DNA from: Planctomycetota bacterium
GTDB taxonomy: Bacteria > Planctomycetota > Planctomycetia > Pirellulales > S012-138
Assembly: GCA_026982835.1 (NCBI GenBank)
Contig: JALSGI010000707.1
Span: forward strand, 1 to 11,235
DNA: 11,235 bases
Direction of reading: 5' to 3'
In this document: one piece after another, positions 1 to 7,855 of the stretch
How the letters are laid out: each line of letters starts with the position of its first letter
Position numbering within the stretch: the stretch's first letter is position 1
The notes under the pieces: generated by a model
Told to the model about the DNA's origin: nothing
Seen by the model: only the letters and a program-made list of their open reading frames with translations
Database searches by the model: none
Made by a program: the position numbers and the translations under genes

Positions 1-1210
1 AGTTGGAAAGATAGATGCCCTGGAAGTTTTCCAGCGGGTGGTTGTTCAAAAACCGGGGCAGCTCCACCCGGGGGGCGATCCCCGAGCGGACGCGATTGCT
101 GGGGGCCAGGGCCAGGGAGAGAAAACGCCCGTCGGTGGCCGCCGGATCTCCGTCGCAGATCAGCACCGGCACCGACACGGGCAAATCCAGCACGCAGTAG
201 CGCACGTTGTCGGCCTCCACCGCGTCGGCCGCCAGGCGAGCCGTCACGTAGTGCTGCCCGGCCGTGGCAAACTGCACGGTGAAACGCCGCGTTTCGGATT
301 GCCCCGGGCCGATGGAACGAATCACTACCCCGGGCCGCTCCCGGCCGTCTTCGCGTAAGGCGACGGCCACTTCGCGGGCCACGCTGGTGCCGTAGTTGTG
401 CACGGTCACTTCCATGGTGACCGGCACCCCGGCCGCCCGGGTGCCCGAGGCCGGCTCCAGCTGCACGATGGCCAGGTTCTGGTGCTGCTGGTCCACGCAC
501 TGGATCAGTTGCACTTCGACCTCCTGCTCGCGAAGCTGCTGGAGTTGCTGGTCCAGGCTCTTCGGCTCTTGCCACTGCCGCTGGCGGAAGTCGGAAACCA
601 GATACACCACGCGTTTTTCGTTGCTGGTTTCATCCAGCAACTGATCCAGGGCTTGCAGGGCGGGCAGCGGGCCGGCATCGGTCTGCGAAGGCGTGATGCG
701 ATTCAGCTCGGAGATCAGGCGGCTCTCGAACTGGGCGTCCACCAGCGCTGCGTTCAGGTCCGGCTGCCGCGGTCGGGAAAAGCGGACCAGGGTGAACTTT
801 TGCGGGCTGCGCGACTGCACGGCCCGGCGGGCCAGCCGCAACACGACGTCCTTGCCCAGGTCCAACGCCTGCCGGTCCCCGTGCCGGTCGGACATGGAGA
901 AACTATCGTCCAACAGCACGATGTGGTGGGTGGTCTGGCCCCCGAGCAAAAACCAGCGATCGGCTTGCAGCAGCGGCTGGGCCACGATCAGGGCCACAGC
1001 GGCCACGGCCAACATCCGCAGCAACAACAGCAGCAGCTGCTTCAGAATGACCCAGGTGCGGCTCTTCTTGTAGGCGGCCAGCAAAAACTCCATGGCCGCC
1101 CACTGCACGCGGCGGTGGCGCATGAGGTTGATCAGGTGGATCAACACCGGCACGCCCACCAGCAGCGCCCCTAGCGAGGCCAGCCCGGGATGGATGAAAA
1201 ACTGTTCCAT
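1..1210 (-). CDS. BatA-like membrane VWA-domain protein (3' end cut off)
   Basis: The reading frame starts at ATG 1210 and stays open for 403 codons to the window edge, so the C-terminus is missing. Residues 1-82 form the BatA/aerotolerance N-terminal module: a first hydrophobic helix at about 10-28, the basic stretch RHRRVQWAAMEFL, and a second helix at about 58-82. A von Willebrand A domain follows, with the metal-site motif DDSFS (DxSxS) at 101-105. Residues about 245-335 look like a CARDB/Ig-like domain (VPVTMEVTVHNYGTS). The family is anchored in the inner membrane and is usually encoded beside MoxR and DUF58, as it is here, in the same direction. An in-frame TGA lies 15 nt upstream of the ATG, so the gene cannot start earlier at a normal codon. 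No Shine-Dalgarno sequence is visible. Family assignment is firm; substrate and partners are unknown. Confidence 0.93.
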   Translation of the reverse strand, partial: MEQFFIHPGLASLGALLVGVPVLIHLINLMRHRRVQWAAMEFLLAAYKKSRTWVILKQLLLLLLRMLAVAAVALIVAQPLLQADRWFLLGGQTTHHIVLLDDSFSMSDRHGDRQALDLGKDVVLRLARRAVQSRSPQKFTLVRFSRPRQPDLNAALVDAQFESRLISELNRITPSQTDAGPLPALQALDQLLDETSNEKRVVYLVSDFRQRQWQEPKSLDQQLQQLREQEVEVQLIQCVDQQHQNLAIVQLEPASGTRAAGVPVTMEVTVHNYGTSVAREVAVALREDGRERPGVVIRSIGPGQSETRRFTVQFATAGQHYVTARLAADAVEADNVRYCVLDLPVSVPVLICDGDPAATDGRFLSLALAPSNRVRSGIAPRVELPRFLNNHPLENFQGIYLSN

Positions 1211-1341
1211 GAGCAGTTGCAGTCAGTGTCGCTGTGTTGGATTCGGGTTCGATTTGTTCTCGGCTTTGTTTTTGTTTTTACGGTCGCGTTGTCTCCGGGA
1301 GCTGATGTTCCAGGCTCGCTGTTGTTGGTTTTTCTTACACC

Positions 1342-1355
1342 GGAGCGGAAGCTCC
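1342..1355 (-). repeat. Hairpin, TTCC-loop subtype
   Basis: Five-base stem GGAGC/GCTCC with loop GGAA on the plus strand, which is TTCC on the minus strand. It is preceded by the leader TTTTTCTTACACC. The same 14-base core recurs inside 1623-1640 and at 7799-7812. Confidence 0.7.
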
Positions 1356-1434
1356 CAGTGGCTGACGGCCCTGCGTCCTCCGGTAGCTAAAGCTCCAAAG
1401 CTCCCGGCTCGCTGTTGTCTGTTGTTCTTGCATT

Positions 1435-1460
1435 GGCGAGCCCCGGGCTTTAGCCCGGGG
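1435..1460 (+). repeat. Polarised hairpin element, plus orientation
   Basis: GGCGAG (1435-1440) is followed by a perfect 8-bp stem CCCCGGGC/GCCCGGGG around the loop TTTA (1449-1452). The leader GTTGTTCTTGC lies just before it. Nearly the same element, with one compensated base pair changed, is found at 3964-3989. Confidence 0.85.
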
Positions 1461-1491
1461 AGAGCCAAAGCAACGCCTTTGGCCGCTTTCT

Positions 1492-1517
1492 CCGCCAGCT
1501 GAAGCTGGCGGCTCGCC
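1492..1517 (-). repeat. Polarised hairpin element, minus orientation
   Basis: Perfect 8-bp stem CCGCCAGC/GCTGGCGG around TGAA (1500-1503), followed by CTCGCC (1512-1517). Read on the minus strand it is GGCGAG, stem, loop TTCA, stem. Confidence 0.85.
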
Positions 1518-1622
1518 GGTGGTAGCGTTGACGTTCTTCGGTGTGGCCAACTTTTCTCCGCTTCTTCGGCTCGGCGGGAGCCTCGCCCTCCCCGTTTGTG
1601 CCAATGGACGTCTGTTCTTGCG

Positions 1623-1640
1623 CCGGAGCGGAAGCTCCGG
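1623..1640 (-). repeat. Hairpin, TTCC-loop subtype with 7-bp stem
   Basis: Perfect stem CCGGAGC/GCTCCGG around GGAA (TTCC on the minus strand), preceded by the leader GTTCTTGCG and followed by two GGCGAGCC copies within the next 25 bases. Confidence 0.75.
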
Positions 1641-2661
1641 AAGGGCGAGCCTCCTGGCGAGCCGCAGTTTCACCATGTAGGTCGTTTTCTCCAAAAACGC
1701 TTGTTCTTGCCCGATGCGGAAGCACCCAAGCCTCCACGCCCTACGCCGCGGAAGCTCCGGCGCAGGCCGCACGATGCAAGCCGCAAGCCCTCAGTTCCGG
1801 TGGTGCATTCCCAGGCGGTTGCACAAAAAGTGGGCCAGGGCCGCATCCAGCGGCTCGCTGGTGCGCACCAGGGCGTAGTCGATCGTGTGGTTGGCACAAC
1901 CGCGGCGAATCTCCTCCAGGTAGTCGTTCAGCGCCTCCAGGTATCCTTCCCGCAGGGCCCGCGGGTTGCAGGAGATGTACTCGGGCACTTCCAGCCCGTC
2001 GAACCGCGTGGGACCGCTGAAGGGGAAGTCCAGCTCGTCGTCGTCCATCACATGCAGCACCAGCACGTCGTGCCCTCGCTGCCGCAGCAGCCGCAAGCCC
2101 CGCAACAGCGGCGCTCGCTCCACCAACAGATCGGAAAAAAGGATCACCATCCCGCGCCGCGGCTGGTTTTCGGCCACCTGGGCCAGGATGGTGGAAAGGT
2201 CGGTGGTTTCCTGCGGGCGGCTGCCGTCCAGGGCCTTGATGATCGACAGCAGGTGCGTGCGTTTGCTGCGCGGGGGAACGGCCGTGCGGATTCTGCTATC
2301 GAAGGCGATACAACCCACCGAGTCCTGCTGCCGCAGGATCAAGTAGGCCAGGCTCACCGCGGCGGTGCAGGCGTATTCGTACTTGTTCAGCGGGCCGCTG
2401 CCGTACTGCATGCTGCGGGACACGTCCACCAGCAGCGTGCAGCGCATGTTGGTTTCTTCTTCGTACTGCTTGACGTAGAGCCGGTCCTGCTTGGCCCACA
2501 CCTTCCAGTCGATGTCGCGCAGGTCGTCCCCCGGCACGTACTCCCGGTGCTGGGCGAACTCCACGGAGTGCCCGAAATAGGGACTGCGGTGCATGCCGGA
2601 GAGGAATCCTTCGACGATGTGCCGTGCCCGCAGCTCCAAGCGGGCGATACGGCGGATGGCC

Positions 2662-3714
<1,053 letters not shown>

Positions 3715-3839
3715 CGTGGGGCGTTCCTCATCAGGGGGAAAATGTCGCAACGGGGAAAACTTTTTCGTTCGAGTCAACTCTTCAGTGTGTCCCAAAGGTT
3801 GGGCCTTTGCCAATCCCAGGTGGTGTCCAGGGCCGCCGC

Positions 3840-3875
3840 GGCGAGCCGCGTGCGTGAGCACGCGGTTGTTTTTTT
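3840..3875 (+). terminator. Hairpin element followed by T7: terminator-like
   Basis: GGCGAG (3840-3845) precedes a perfect stem CCGCGTGC/GCACGCGG (3846-3865) with loop GTGA, then TTG and seven T (3869-3875). This has the form of an intrinsic terminator reading rightward. There is no plus-strand gene to its left, so it would stop antisense transcription coming out of the moxR region, or end a small RNA. It is at the same time a member of the polarised hairpin family, the only one here with a T-run. Confidence 0.55.
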
Positions 3876-3908
3876 GAACCGTGTCGGTCGTTGCTTTGCT
3901 CGAAGCAA

Positions 3909-3934
3909 CCGGGAGCTTACGCTCCCGGCTCGCC
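3909..3934 (-). repeat. Polarised hairpin element, minus orientation
   Basis: Perfect stem CCGGGAGC/GCTCCCGG with loop TTAC (GTAA on the minus strand), followed by CTCGCC at 3929-3934. Confidence 0.85.
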
Positions 3935-3963
3935 GTGTCGAGCGTTTGTGTCCGTTCTTACCC

Positions 3964-3989
3964 GGCGAGCCCCGGACTTTAGTCCGGGG
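3964..3989 (+). repeat. Polarised hairpin element, plus orientation
   Basis: GGCGAG (3964-3969), then perfect stem CCCCGGAC/GTCCGGGG with loop TTTA. Compared with 1435-1460 the loop-proximal region has A-T in place of G-C on both arms, a compensated change. The leader GTTCTTACCC precedes it, as in cluster 1. Confidence 0.85.
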
Positions 3990-4126
3990 AGCAGCGGCAT
4001 TCTCGTTTTTTCTTATGCAACCGGCGCCACCGGCACACCAAATGGGTGCCACCTGGGGGGTGGTTGGTTCAACATTTTGCCTAACTTCACAAGGGGCGGC
4101 CTGTTGTGCAGGCTGCCCTCCCGACC

Positions 4127-4156
4127 GGGGGGGCCGTGGCCAGGGGGGGCGGGGGG
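4127..4156 (+). promoter_or_regulatory. G-run cluster with G-quadruplex potential upstream of argC
   Basis: Three guanine runs of 7, 7 and 6 bases lie at 4127-4133, 4143-4149 and 4151-4156, with GG at 4138-4139. This satisfies the usual G3+ four-tract pattern on the plus strand. It is about 115 bp upstream of the argC start codon. A regulatory effect is only inferred. Confidence 0.4.
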
Positions 4157-4269
4157 TGTTATGATGGAAGCTGACCGCTCCCCCTGCCCGCGGCGACTAC
4201 CGAAGTGTAGCACGCCCACTTACTGCTTGTGCCACAGATACTTACGCTTCCTTGCAGGGACCCCCGATC

Positions 4270-5283
4270 ATGGCCATTCGCGCAGGCATCATGGGCGCCA
4301 CCGGCTATTCGGCCCTGGAGCTGCTGCGCTATCTGTTGCGGCATCCGGAGGTGGAGATCGCCGTGCTCACTTCCCGCCAGGAGGGCAACCCGCACATTGC
4401 CGCCGTGCATCCCAGCCTGGCTGGGCGGCTGGACCTGTGCTGCGAGAACCTGGAGCCGGAAGCGGTGGCTGCCCGCTGCGACGTGGTGTTTTGCTGCCTG
4501 CCGCATGGGGTCACGGCCCAGGTGGTCCCCCGGCTGCTGGAAGCGGGAGCCCGCGTGGTGGACCTCAGCGCCGACTTCCGGCTCAAAAACGCCGAAGTGT
4601 ACCGGCAGTGGTACGGCAAGGAGCACCAGGCCCCACAGCTTCTCCCCCAGGCTGTCTATGGCCTGCCGGAGCTGTATCGGGAACCGATTCGCTCCACCCG
4701 CCTGGTGGCCAACCCGGGCTGCTATCCCACTTCGGCCATTCTGGCCCTGGCCCCGCTGCTGAAGCGGGGAGCGATCCGGCCCGAGGGGATCATCGTGGAC
4801 TCCAAGAGCGGGGTTTCCGGGGCGGGCCGCCAGCCCAAGCTCACCACGCTTTACCCGGAGTGCAACGAGAGCGTTTCGGCCTACAACGTGGGCCGGCACC
4901 GGCACACGCCGGAGATCGAGCAGGTGCTCTCCGAGGCCGCCGGGGGGGCGGTGGAGGTGGTGTTCACGCCCCACTTGATCCCCATGGACCGCGGCATCCT
5001 CTCCACCGTCTATGCCCAGCCGCAGGGCCAGGCCAGCGAAGAGGAGCTGCTGGAGCTTCTGCGGGAATTTTATCGCCCGCACCCCTTCGTGCGGGTGGTG
5101 GAGCACCTGCCGGCCACCAAGGACACCGCCGGCACCAACTTCTGCGACCTGACGGTGCGGGTAGTGCGCGGCCGGGTGCTGGGCATCAGTTGCCTGGACA
5201 ACCTGGGCAAGGGGGCCGCCGGGGCGGCAGTGCAGAACATGAACCTGATGTTCGGCCTGGAGGAGACCACGGCCCTGCTGTAG
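4270..5283 (+). CDS. argC: N-acetyl-gamma-glutamyl-phosphate reductase
   Basis: ArgC catalyses NADPH-dependent reduction of N-acetylglutamyl-phosphate to N-acetylglutamate semialdehyde, the third step of arginine (ornithine) biosynthesis in the cytoplasm. The protein is 337 residues, close to the family norm. The nucleotide-binding start AGIMGATGYSALELLR is at 5-20, the catalytic cysteine is Cys151 in NPGCYPT, SKSGVSGAGR lies at 178-187 and the histidine-containing GRHRHTPEIEQ at 208-218; the C-terminal DNLGKGAAGAAVQNMNLM is typical. I chose ATG 4270 because AGGGA (4256-4260) is well placed; a TTG at 4252 would add six residues not expected in the family. No argJ, argB or other arginine gene is adjacent, so argC seems to be transcribed alone or with the downstream ankyrin gene. 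Confidence 0.97.
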   Translation: MAIRAGIMGATGYSALELLRYLLRHPEVEIAVLTSRQEGNPHIAAVHPSLAGRLDLCCENLEPEAVAARCDVVFCCLPHGVTAQVVPRLLEAGARVVDLSADFRLKNAEVYRQWYGKEHQAPQLLPQAVYGLPELYREPIRSTRLVANPGCYPTSAILALAPLLKRGAIRPEGIIVDSKSGVSGAGRQPKLTTLYPECNESVSAYNVGRHRHTPEIEQVLSEAAGGAVEVVFTPHLIPMDRGILSTVYAQPQGQASEEELLELLREFYRPHPFVRVVEHLPATKDTAGTNFCDLTVRVVRGRVLGISCLDNLGKGAAGAAVQNMNLMFGLEETTALL

Positions 5284-5310
5284 CGGCAACCGGAAAAGCG
5301 ACCCGATTTG

Positions 5311-5332
5311 CCCGGAAAATCCGGGAACTTTT
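5311..5332 (+). terminator. Weak terminator-like hairpin after argC
   Basis: Six-base stem CCCGGA/TCCGGG with loop AAA (5311-5325), followed by AACTTTT. It lies 28 bp after the argC stop. The T-run is short, and the same bases can be read as a promoter -35 box, so this is uncertain. Confidence 0.35.
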
Positions 5333-5352
5333 CTGCCCGTGCGGTCGTCCAA
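5324..5352 (+). promoter_or_regulatory. Possible ECF-type (sigma-E-like) promoter for the ankyrin gene
   Basis: GGAACTT at 5324-5330 matches the -35 box of sigma-E-type promoters in Escherichia coli, and GTCCAA at 5347-5352 resembles their -10 box; the spacing is 16 bases. The predicted transcript would have a leader of about 130 nt before the ATG at 5487. Planctomycetes carry many ECF sigma factors, but their binding sites are poorly known, so this is a pattern match only. Confidence 0.3.
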
Positions 5353-5486
5353 CCGGCGAGTTGGTATCTTCCGGCCGTGGCGCAACCGGCTCCGGTTGGG
5401 CGGGAAAAGCGTGACTTTGCCCGCCGCCGACTCCAAAATAACGGCACGCCGCTTTCCCCGAACCCTCTTATCCGGCGAGGTGCAGC

Positions 5487-7307
5487 ATGTTCCGGACGTT
5501 GCTCGTCTCAGGCGTGTGGTTGCTGGTCGCTTCCGTGGCTTGGGCTCAGCAGGAAATCCACCGCGCCGTCCAGCAAGGCGATCTGGCCCGGGTGCGAAAG
5601 CTCCTGGATCAGAACCCCCAACTGCTGGAAGCCACCGACCGCAACGGGCGGACCCCGCTGTTTTATGCGGTCATGTACCGGGACCAGCGCAATCCCCTGC
5701 AGCGGGTATTCACCCGCGACCGGCACCAGGAGGTGCTCAAGGAACTGCTTCGACGCAAGGCCAATGTCAATCATCGCGACCGCTACGGGCAGGTTGCCCT
5801 GGGGCTGGCCATCCAGAACGACAACCTGTCGGCGGTCCAGTTGTTGATCCAGGCAGGGGCATCCACCCAGCGGCTCGACCGCCAAGGGAACAACGCCCTG
5901 CTGTATGCGCTGCTCTACAGGCCGCGAGAGCCCTTGGTGATATATCTGCTCAAGCACAGCGACCACCGGGCGGCGAATCGGTTCGGGCAAACGCCGCTTC
6001 ACATGGCGGTTTCTCGGGGCATGGTCAAGGTGGTTCAGGCGATGCTTGAGGCCGGGGCGGATCCCCAGGCACGGGACCGCCACGGCAACCAGCCGATCCA
6101 CTTTGCCACCTCGCATCCCCAGGTACTGGCCTTGTTGCTCAAGGCCGGGGCGGACCCCAATGCCAAGCCCCAGCGCGGGGGATTTCCGCCGCTGTTTCTC
6201 GCCTGCCAAAACCTCCAGGCGGAATCCGTCAAGTTGTTGCTGAAGGCAGGAGCAGACCCCAATCTCCTCTTCCAACGCCGGACGCCGCTGCATCTGGTTC
6301 TGCAATCCATCTCTTCCTGGAATCCCCGTCGCCTGCAACCAGAAAAGATCGTGGCTTTGCTACTGGAGGCCGGAGCCGACCCCCGGGTCAAGGACCCCCA
6401 GGGAAAAAACGCCCTGGAACTGGCCTTGCAGACGGGCAATCCGGCGGTGATCGACCTGCTGGTCAAGCACGTGGGCAAGCTGCCGCCACGCTCGCCCGAG
6501 GGAGAACCGATCCTGCTTTGGGCCGCCGCCCGGGGAATGAGCAGCGTTGTCAAGCTGGCTTTGAAACGGGGAAGCCCGGTCAACCAGACCGACCCGCAGG
6601 GGCACACGGCCCTGTATCGGGCCATCCAGGGAGGGCACCTGGAGGTGGTCAAGCTGCTGCTAGGGGCCGGAGCGGACGTGCACCGGCAGTACGAGGGCGG
6701 GATGACGCTGTTGCACCTGGCCGCCGCGGCTCGCCGGAGTTCCAGCGGGGGTATCGCTCCCGGGCCGGATTTTGCAGGCCCGATCCGCCGCTTGCCCATC
6801 GGCCCGGGAATCTCCGGGCCTCCCTTGCCGAATCGTCCGCGAACCCCCGCAGCCGCCACCCCGGAAGACGACAAGCTGGCTGCCCAGCTGGTGCAGTTGC
6901 TCCTGGAGGCCGGGGCCAAGCCCAACGCGGTGGACCGGTCCGGCAGCACCCCGCTGCACGTGGCCGCCTGGGAGGGCAAGCCCCGCACGGTGCAGGTGCT
7001 GCTCCAAGCGGGAGCCAGGCCGCAGGCTGCGGCCGGACGCAGCACCCCGCTGCACAAGGCCGCCTGGAGCGGAAACGCCGAGGTGGTCAAGTTGCTCATC
7101 CAGGCCGGGGCCGACCCCAACGCCCGCGACGCCGACGGCCAGACCCCCCTGCACAAAGCGGCTTTCCGCGGGCATGCTCAGGTGGTCGAAGCGCTACTTG
7201 GGGCCAAAGCCGATCCCACGCTGAAAGACGCCACTGGCATGACCCCGCGCGATCTGGCCCTGGACCAGAAGCACGAAAAAATCGCCCGGCTGCTGGGGGA
7301 AAAATAA
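5487..7307 (+). CDS. Secreted ankyrin-repeat protein
   Basis: The protein has 606 residues. Residues 1-20 form a Sec signal peptide (MFRTLLVSGVWLLVASVAWA, then QQ), so it is probably periplasmic or outside the cell, where ankyrin repeats would serve as a protein-binding scaffold. From about residue 22 to the end it is almost entirely ankyrin repeats, roughly a dozen to fourteen, with recurring TPLHxAA, VVKLLLxAGADPN and DxxGxTPL segments; those at 166-265, 372-412 and 484-590 are cleanest, while several in the middle are degenerate. A Pro/Gly/Arg-rich stretch at about 415-460 interrupts the array and is probably a flexible loop. No enzymatic domain is seen. The ATG at 5487 has GAGG six bases upstream. 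The binding partner is unknown, and nothing links it to argC beyond orientation. Confidence 0.93.
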   Translation: MFRTLLVSGVWLLVASVAWAQQEIHRAVQQGDLARVRKLLDQNPQLLEATDRNGRTPLFYAVMYRDQRNPLQRVFTRDRHQEVLKELLRRKANVNHRDRYGQVALGLAIQNDNLSAVQLLIQAGASTQRLDRQGNNALLYALLYRPREPLVIYLLKHSDHRAANRFGQTPLHMAVSRGMVKVVQAMLEAGADPQARDRHGNQPIHFATSHPQVLALLLKAGADPNAKPQRGGFPPLFLACQNLQAESVKLLLKAGADPNLLFQRRTPLHLVLQSISSWNPRRLQPEKIVALLLEAGADPRVKDPQGKNALELALQTGNPAVIDLLVKHVGKLPPRSPEGEPILLWAAARGMSSVVKLALKRGSPVNQTDPQGHTALYRAIQGGHLEVVKLLLGAGADVHRQYEGGMTLLHLAAAARRSSSGGIAPGPDFAGPIRRLPIGPGISGPPLPNRPRTPAAATPEDDKLAAQLVQLLLEAGAKPNAVDRSGSTPLHVAAWEGKPRTVQVLLQAGARPQAAAGRSTPLHKAAWSGNAEVVKLLIQAGADPNARDADGQTPLHKAAFRGHAQVVEALLGAKADPTLKDATGMTPRDLALDQKHEKIARLLGEK

Positions 7308-7413
7308 AAAAATAGTCGCGTGGGCTTGCTCCGGCTAGAACGTGTTTAGCGTGCCAGCACAAGACGGAGCATTCCCAGATCAAAAGCAAGCCGAAGGCTT
7401 GCCAGCCTTGTAG

Positions 7414-7444
7414 CCGGTGGTCGTAGCGGAGCGGAGACCACCGG
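7414..7444. repeat. Long-stem hairpin, CCGGTGGTC type
   Basis: Nine-base perfect arms CCGGTGGTC (7414-7422) and GACCACCGG (7436-7444) enclose GTAGCGGAGCGGA. Together with the GCATCCC/GGGATGC hairpin at 7515-7531 it seems to be a second repeat type, distinct from the polarised family: the loop is longer and there is no GGCGAG flank. Confidence 0.75.
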
Positions 7445-7514
7445 AACCAGGCACCATGACCACACCCAGCACCCCGCCAGGGGTGCCAGAAACAGCCAGC
7501 GGCTCCTCCCTCTG

Positions 7515-7531
7515 GCATCCCTTCGGGATGC
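7515..7531. repeat. Hairpin GCATCCC/GGGATGC
   Basis: A perfect seven-base stem with loop TTC. From memory this kind of palindrome is common between genes in planctomycetes and some other bacteria, but I cannot verify that here. Confidence 0.65.
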
Positions 7532-7557
7532 TCAAGGACAAGGAAAAACGCTGCCTT

Positions 7558-7579
7558 CCGGGGGTCTGACGACCCCCGG
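7558..7579 (-). repeat. Polarised hairpin element, 9-bp stem
   Basis: Perfect stem CCGGGGGTC/GACCCCCGG with loop TGAC (GTCA on the minus strand). The flank on the expected side is CTACGA rather than CTCGCC, so the outer motif is not conserved here. Confidence 0.75.
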
Positions 7580-7668
7580 CTACGAAGCTGCGACGCCTGC
7601 GGCGTCACTCCTCCGGCAGCTAGCTGGCTAAACACGTACCCGGCTGAAGCTGGCGGCTCGCTTTCCAA

Positions 7669-7694
7669 CCGCGGGCTTACGCCCGCGGCTCGCC
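7669..7694 (-). repeat. Polarised hairpin element, minus orientation
   Basis: Perfect stem CCGCGGGC/GCCCGCGG with loop TTAC (GTAA on the minus strand), followed by CTCGCC at 7689-7694. A weaker copy with a G·T mismatch and loop TGAA lies 32 bp upstream. Confidence 0.85.
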
Positions 7695-7741
7695 ATCCCT
7701 CCAAGCCCCCAAGCCTCCATGCCCCCACACCTCCAAGCTCT

Positions 7742-7767
7742 CCCCGAGCTGAAGCTCGGGGCTCGCC
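7742..7767 (-). repeat. Polarised hairpin element, minus orientation
   Basis: Perfect stem CCCCGAGC/GCTCGGGG with loop TGAA (TTCA on the minus strand), followed by CTCGCC at 7762-7767. Confidence 0.85.
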
Positions 7768-7855
7768 GATTGCAAGAAGAAACGTTTTTTCTGGCACCGG
7801 AGCGGAAGCTCCAGCGCAAGGCGCACGCCGCAAGCCGCACGCCGATACTGTTTCT

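Larger units (their letters stand above)
1211..1790. repeat. Intergenic hairpin-repeat cluster 1
   Basis: This 580-bp gap inside the MoxR/DUF58/BatA set has no convincing gene. It holds a string of hairpins, most with four-base loops: an imperfect GGAGC-TGAT-GTTCC near 1299-1312, GGAGC-GGAA-GCTCC at 1342-1355, AGC-TAAA-GCT at 1385-1394, perfect 7-8 bp stems at 1441-1460, 1492-1511 and 1623-1640, a short TGC-GGAA-GCA at 1715-1724 and a decayed copy near 1745-1760. Several are preceded by a pyrimidine-rich leader such as GTTCTTGC or TTTCTTAC, and two are followed by GGCTCGCTGTTGT. A different hairpin, GGCTC-GGCGG-GAGCC, lies near 1570-1585. Short open frames on both strands translate the repeats (for example GSAGASPS or GEAPAEP) and look spurious. 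Confidence 0.85.
3715..4269. other. Divergent intergenic region between moxR and argC, with hairpin cluster 2
   Basis: No gene is supported in this 555-bp stretch. It holds three perfect 8-bp hairpins spaced about 61-63 bp centre to centre (3846-3865, 3909-3928, 3970-3989), a T7 run after the first, a G-run cluster at 4127-4156, and the upstream regions of both flanking genes. A TATGAT at 4160-4165 could be a -10 box for argC but has no convincing -35. The last 20 bases carry the argC ribosome-binding site AGGGA (4256-4260). Confidence 0.75.
5284..5486 (+). other. argC–ankyrin intergenic region with paired motifs
   Basis: This 203-bp gap contains no gene. GGAAAAGCG followed by TTTGCCCG occurs twice, at 5292-5314 and 5403-5423, with 6 and 4 bases between the two halves. 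Between them is an inverted repeat CAACCGG/CCGGTTG at 5383-5398. A terminator-like hairpin and a possible ECF-type promoter are listed separately. The ribosome-binding site GAGG for the next gene is at 5477-5480. Confidence 0.6.

Noticed and set aside
398..1174. Long plus-strand open frame opposite the BatA-like gene
   Set aside because: The minus strand encodes a clear VWA protein over the same bases; the plus frame gives Gln/Leu/His-rich low-complexity sequence typical of antisense frames in GC-rich DNA.
1335..1772. 145-codon minus-strand frame in the gap between DUF58 and the BatA-like gene
   Set aside because: Its sequence is translated repeats (LPLRR, PASAGGESG and similar). From memory, such products are frequent false predictions in planctomycete genomes.
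3772..3777. TTGACT on the minus strand as -35 box of moxR
   Set aside because: No acceptable -10 sequence is found 16-18 bases downstream.
3715..3861. Upstream extension of MoxR by 49 residues
   Set aside because: It would translate hairpin DNA, lacks family similarity, and a good ribosome-binding site exists for ATG 3714.
3840..3989. CRISPR array, suggested by regularly spaced palindromes
   Set aside because: The repeats are not identical, their stems vary, they occur in both orientations, and there are no equal-length unique spacers or cas genes.
4252..4269. TTG start of argC six codons upstream
   Set aside because: It overlaps the ribosome-binding site of ATG 4270 and adds residues not expected in ArgC.
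3891..5414. 507-codon plus-strand frame overlapping argC
   Set aside because: argC in another frame has its catalytic motifs; this frame is Gly/Pro/Ala-rich and starts in repeats.
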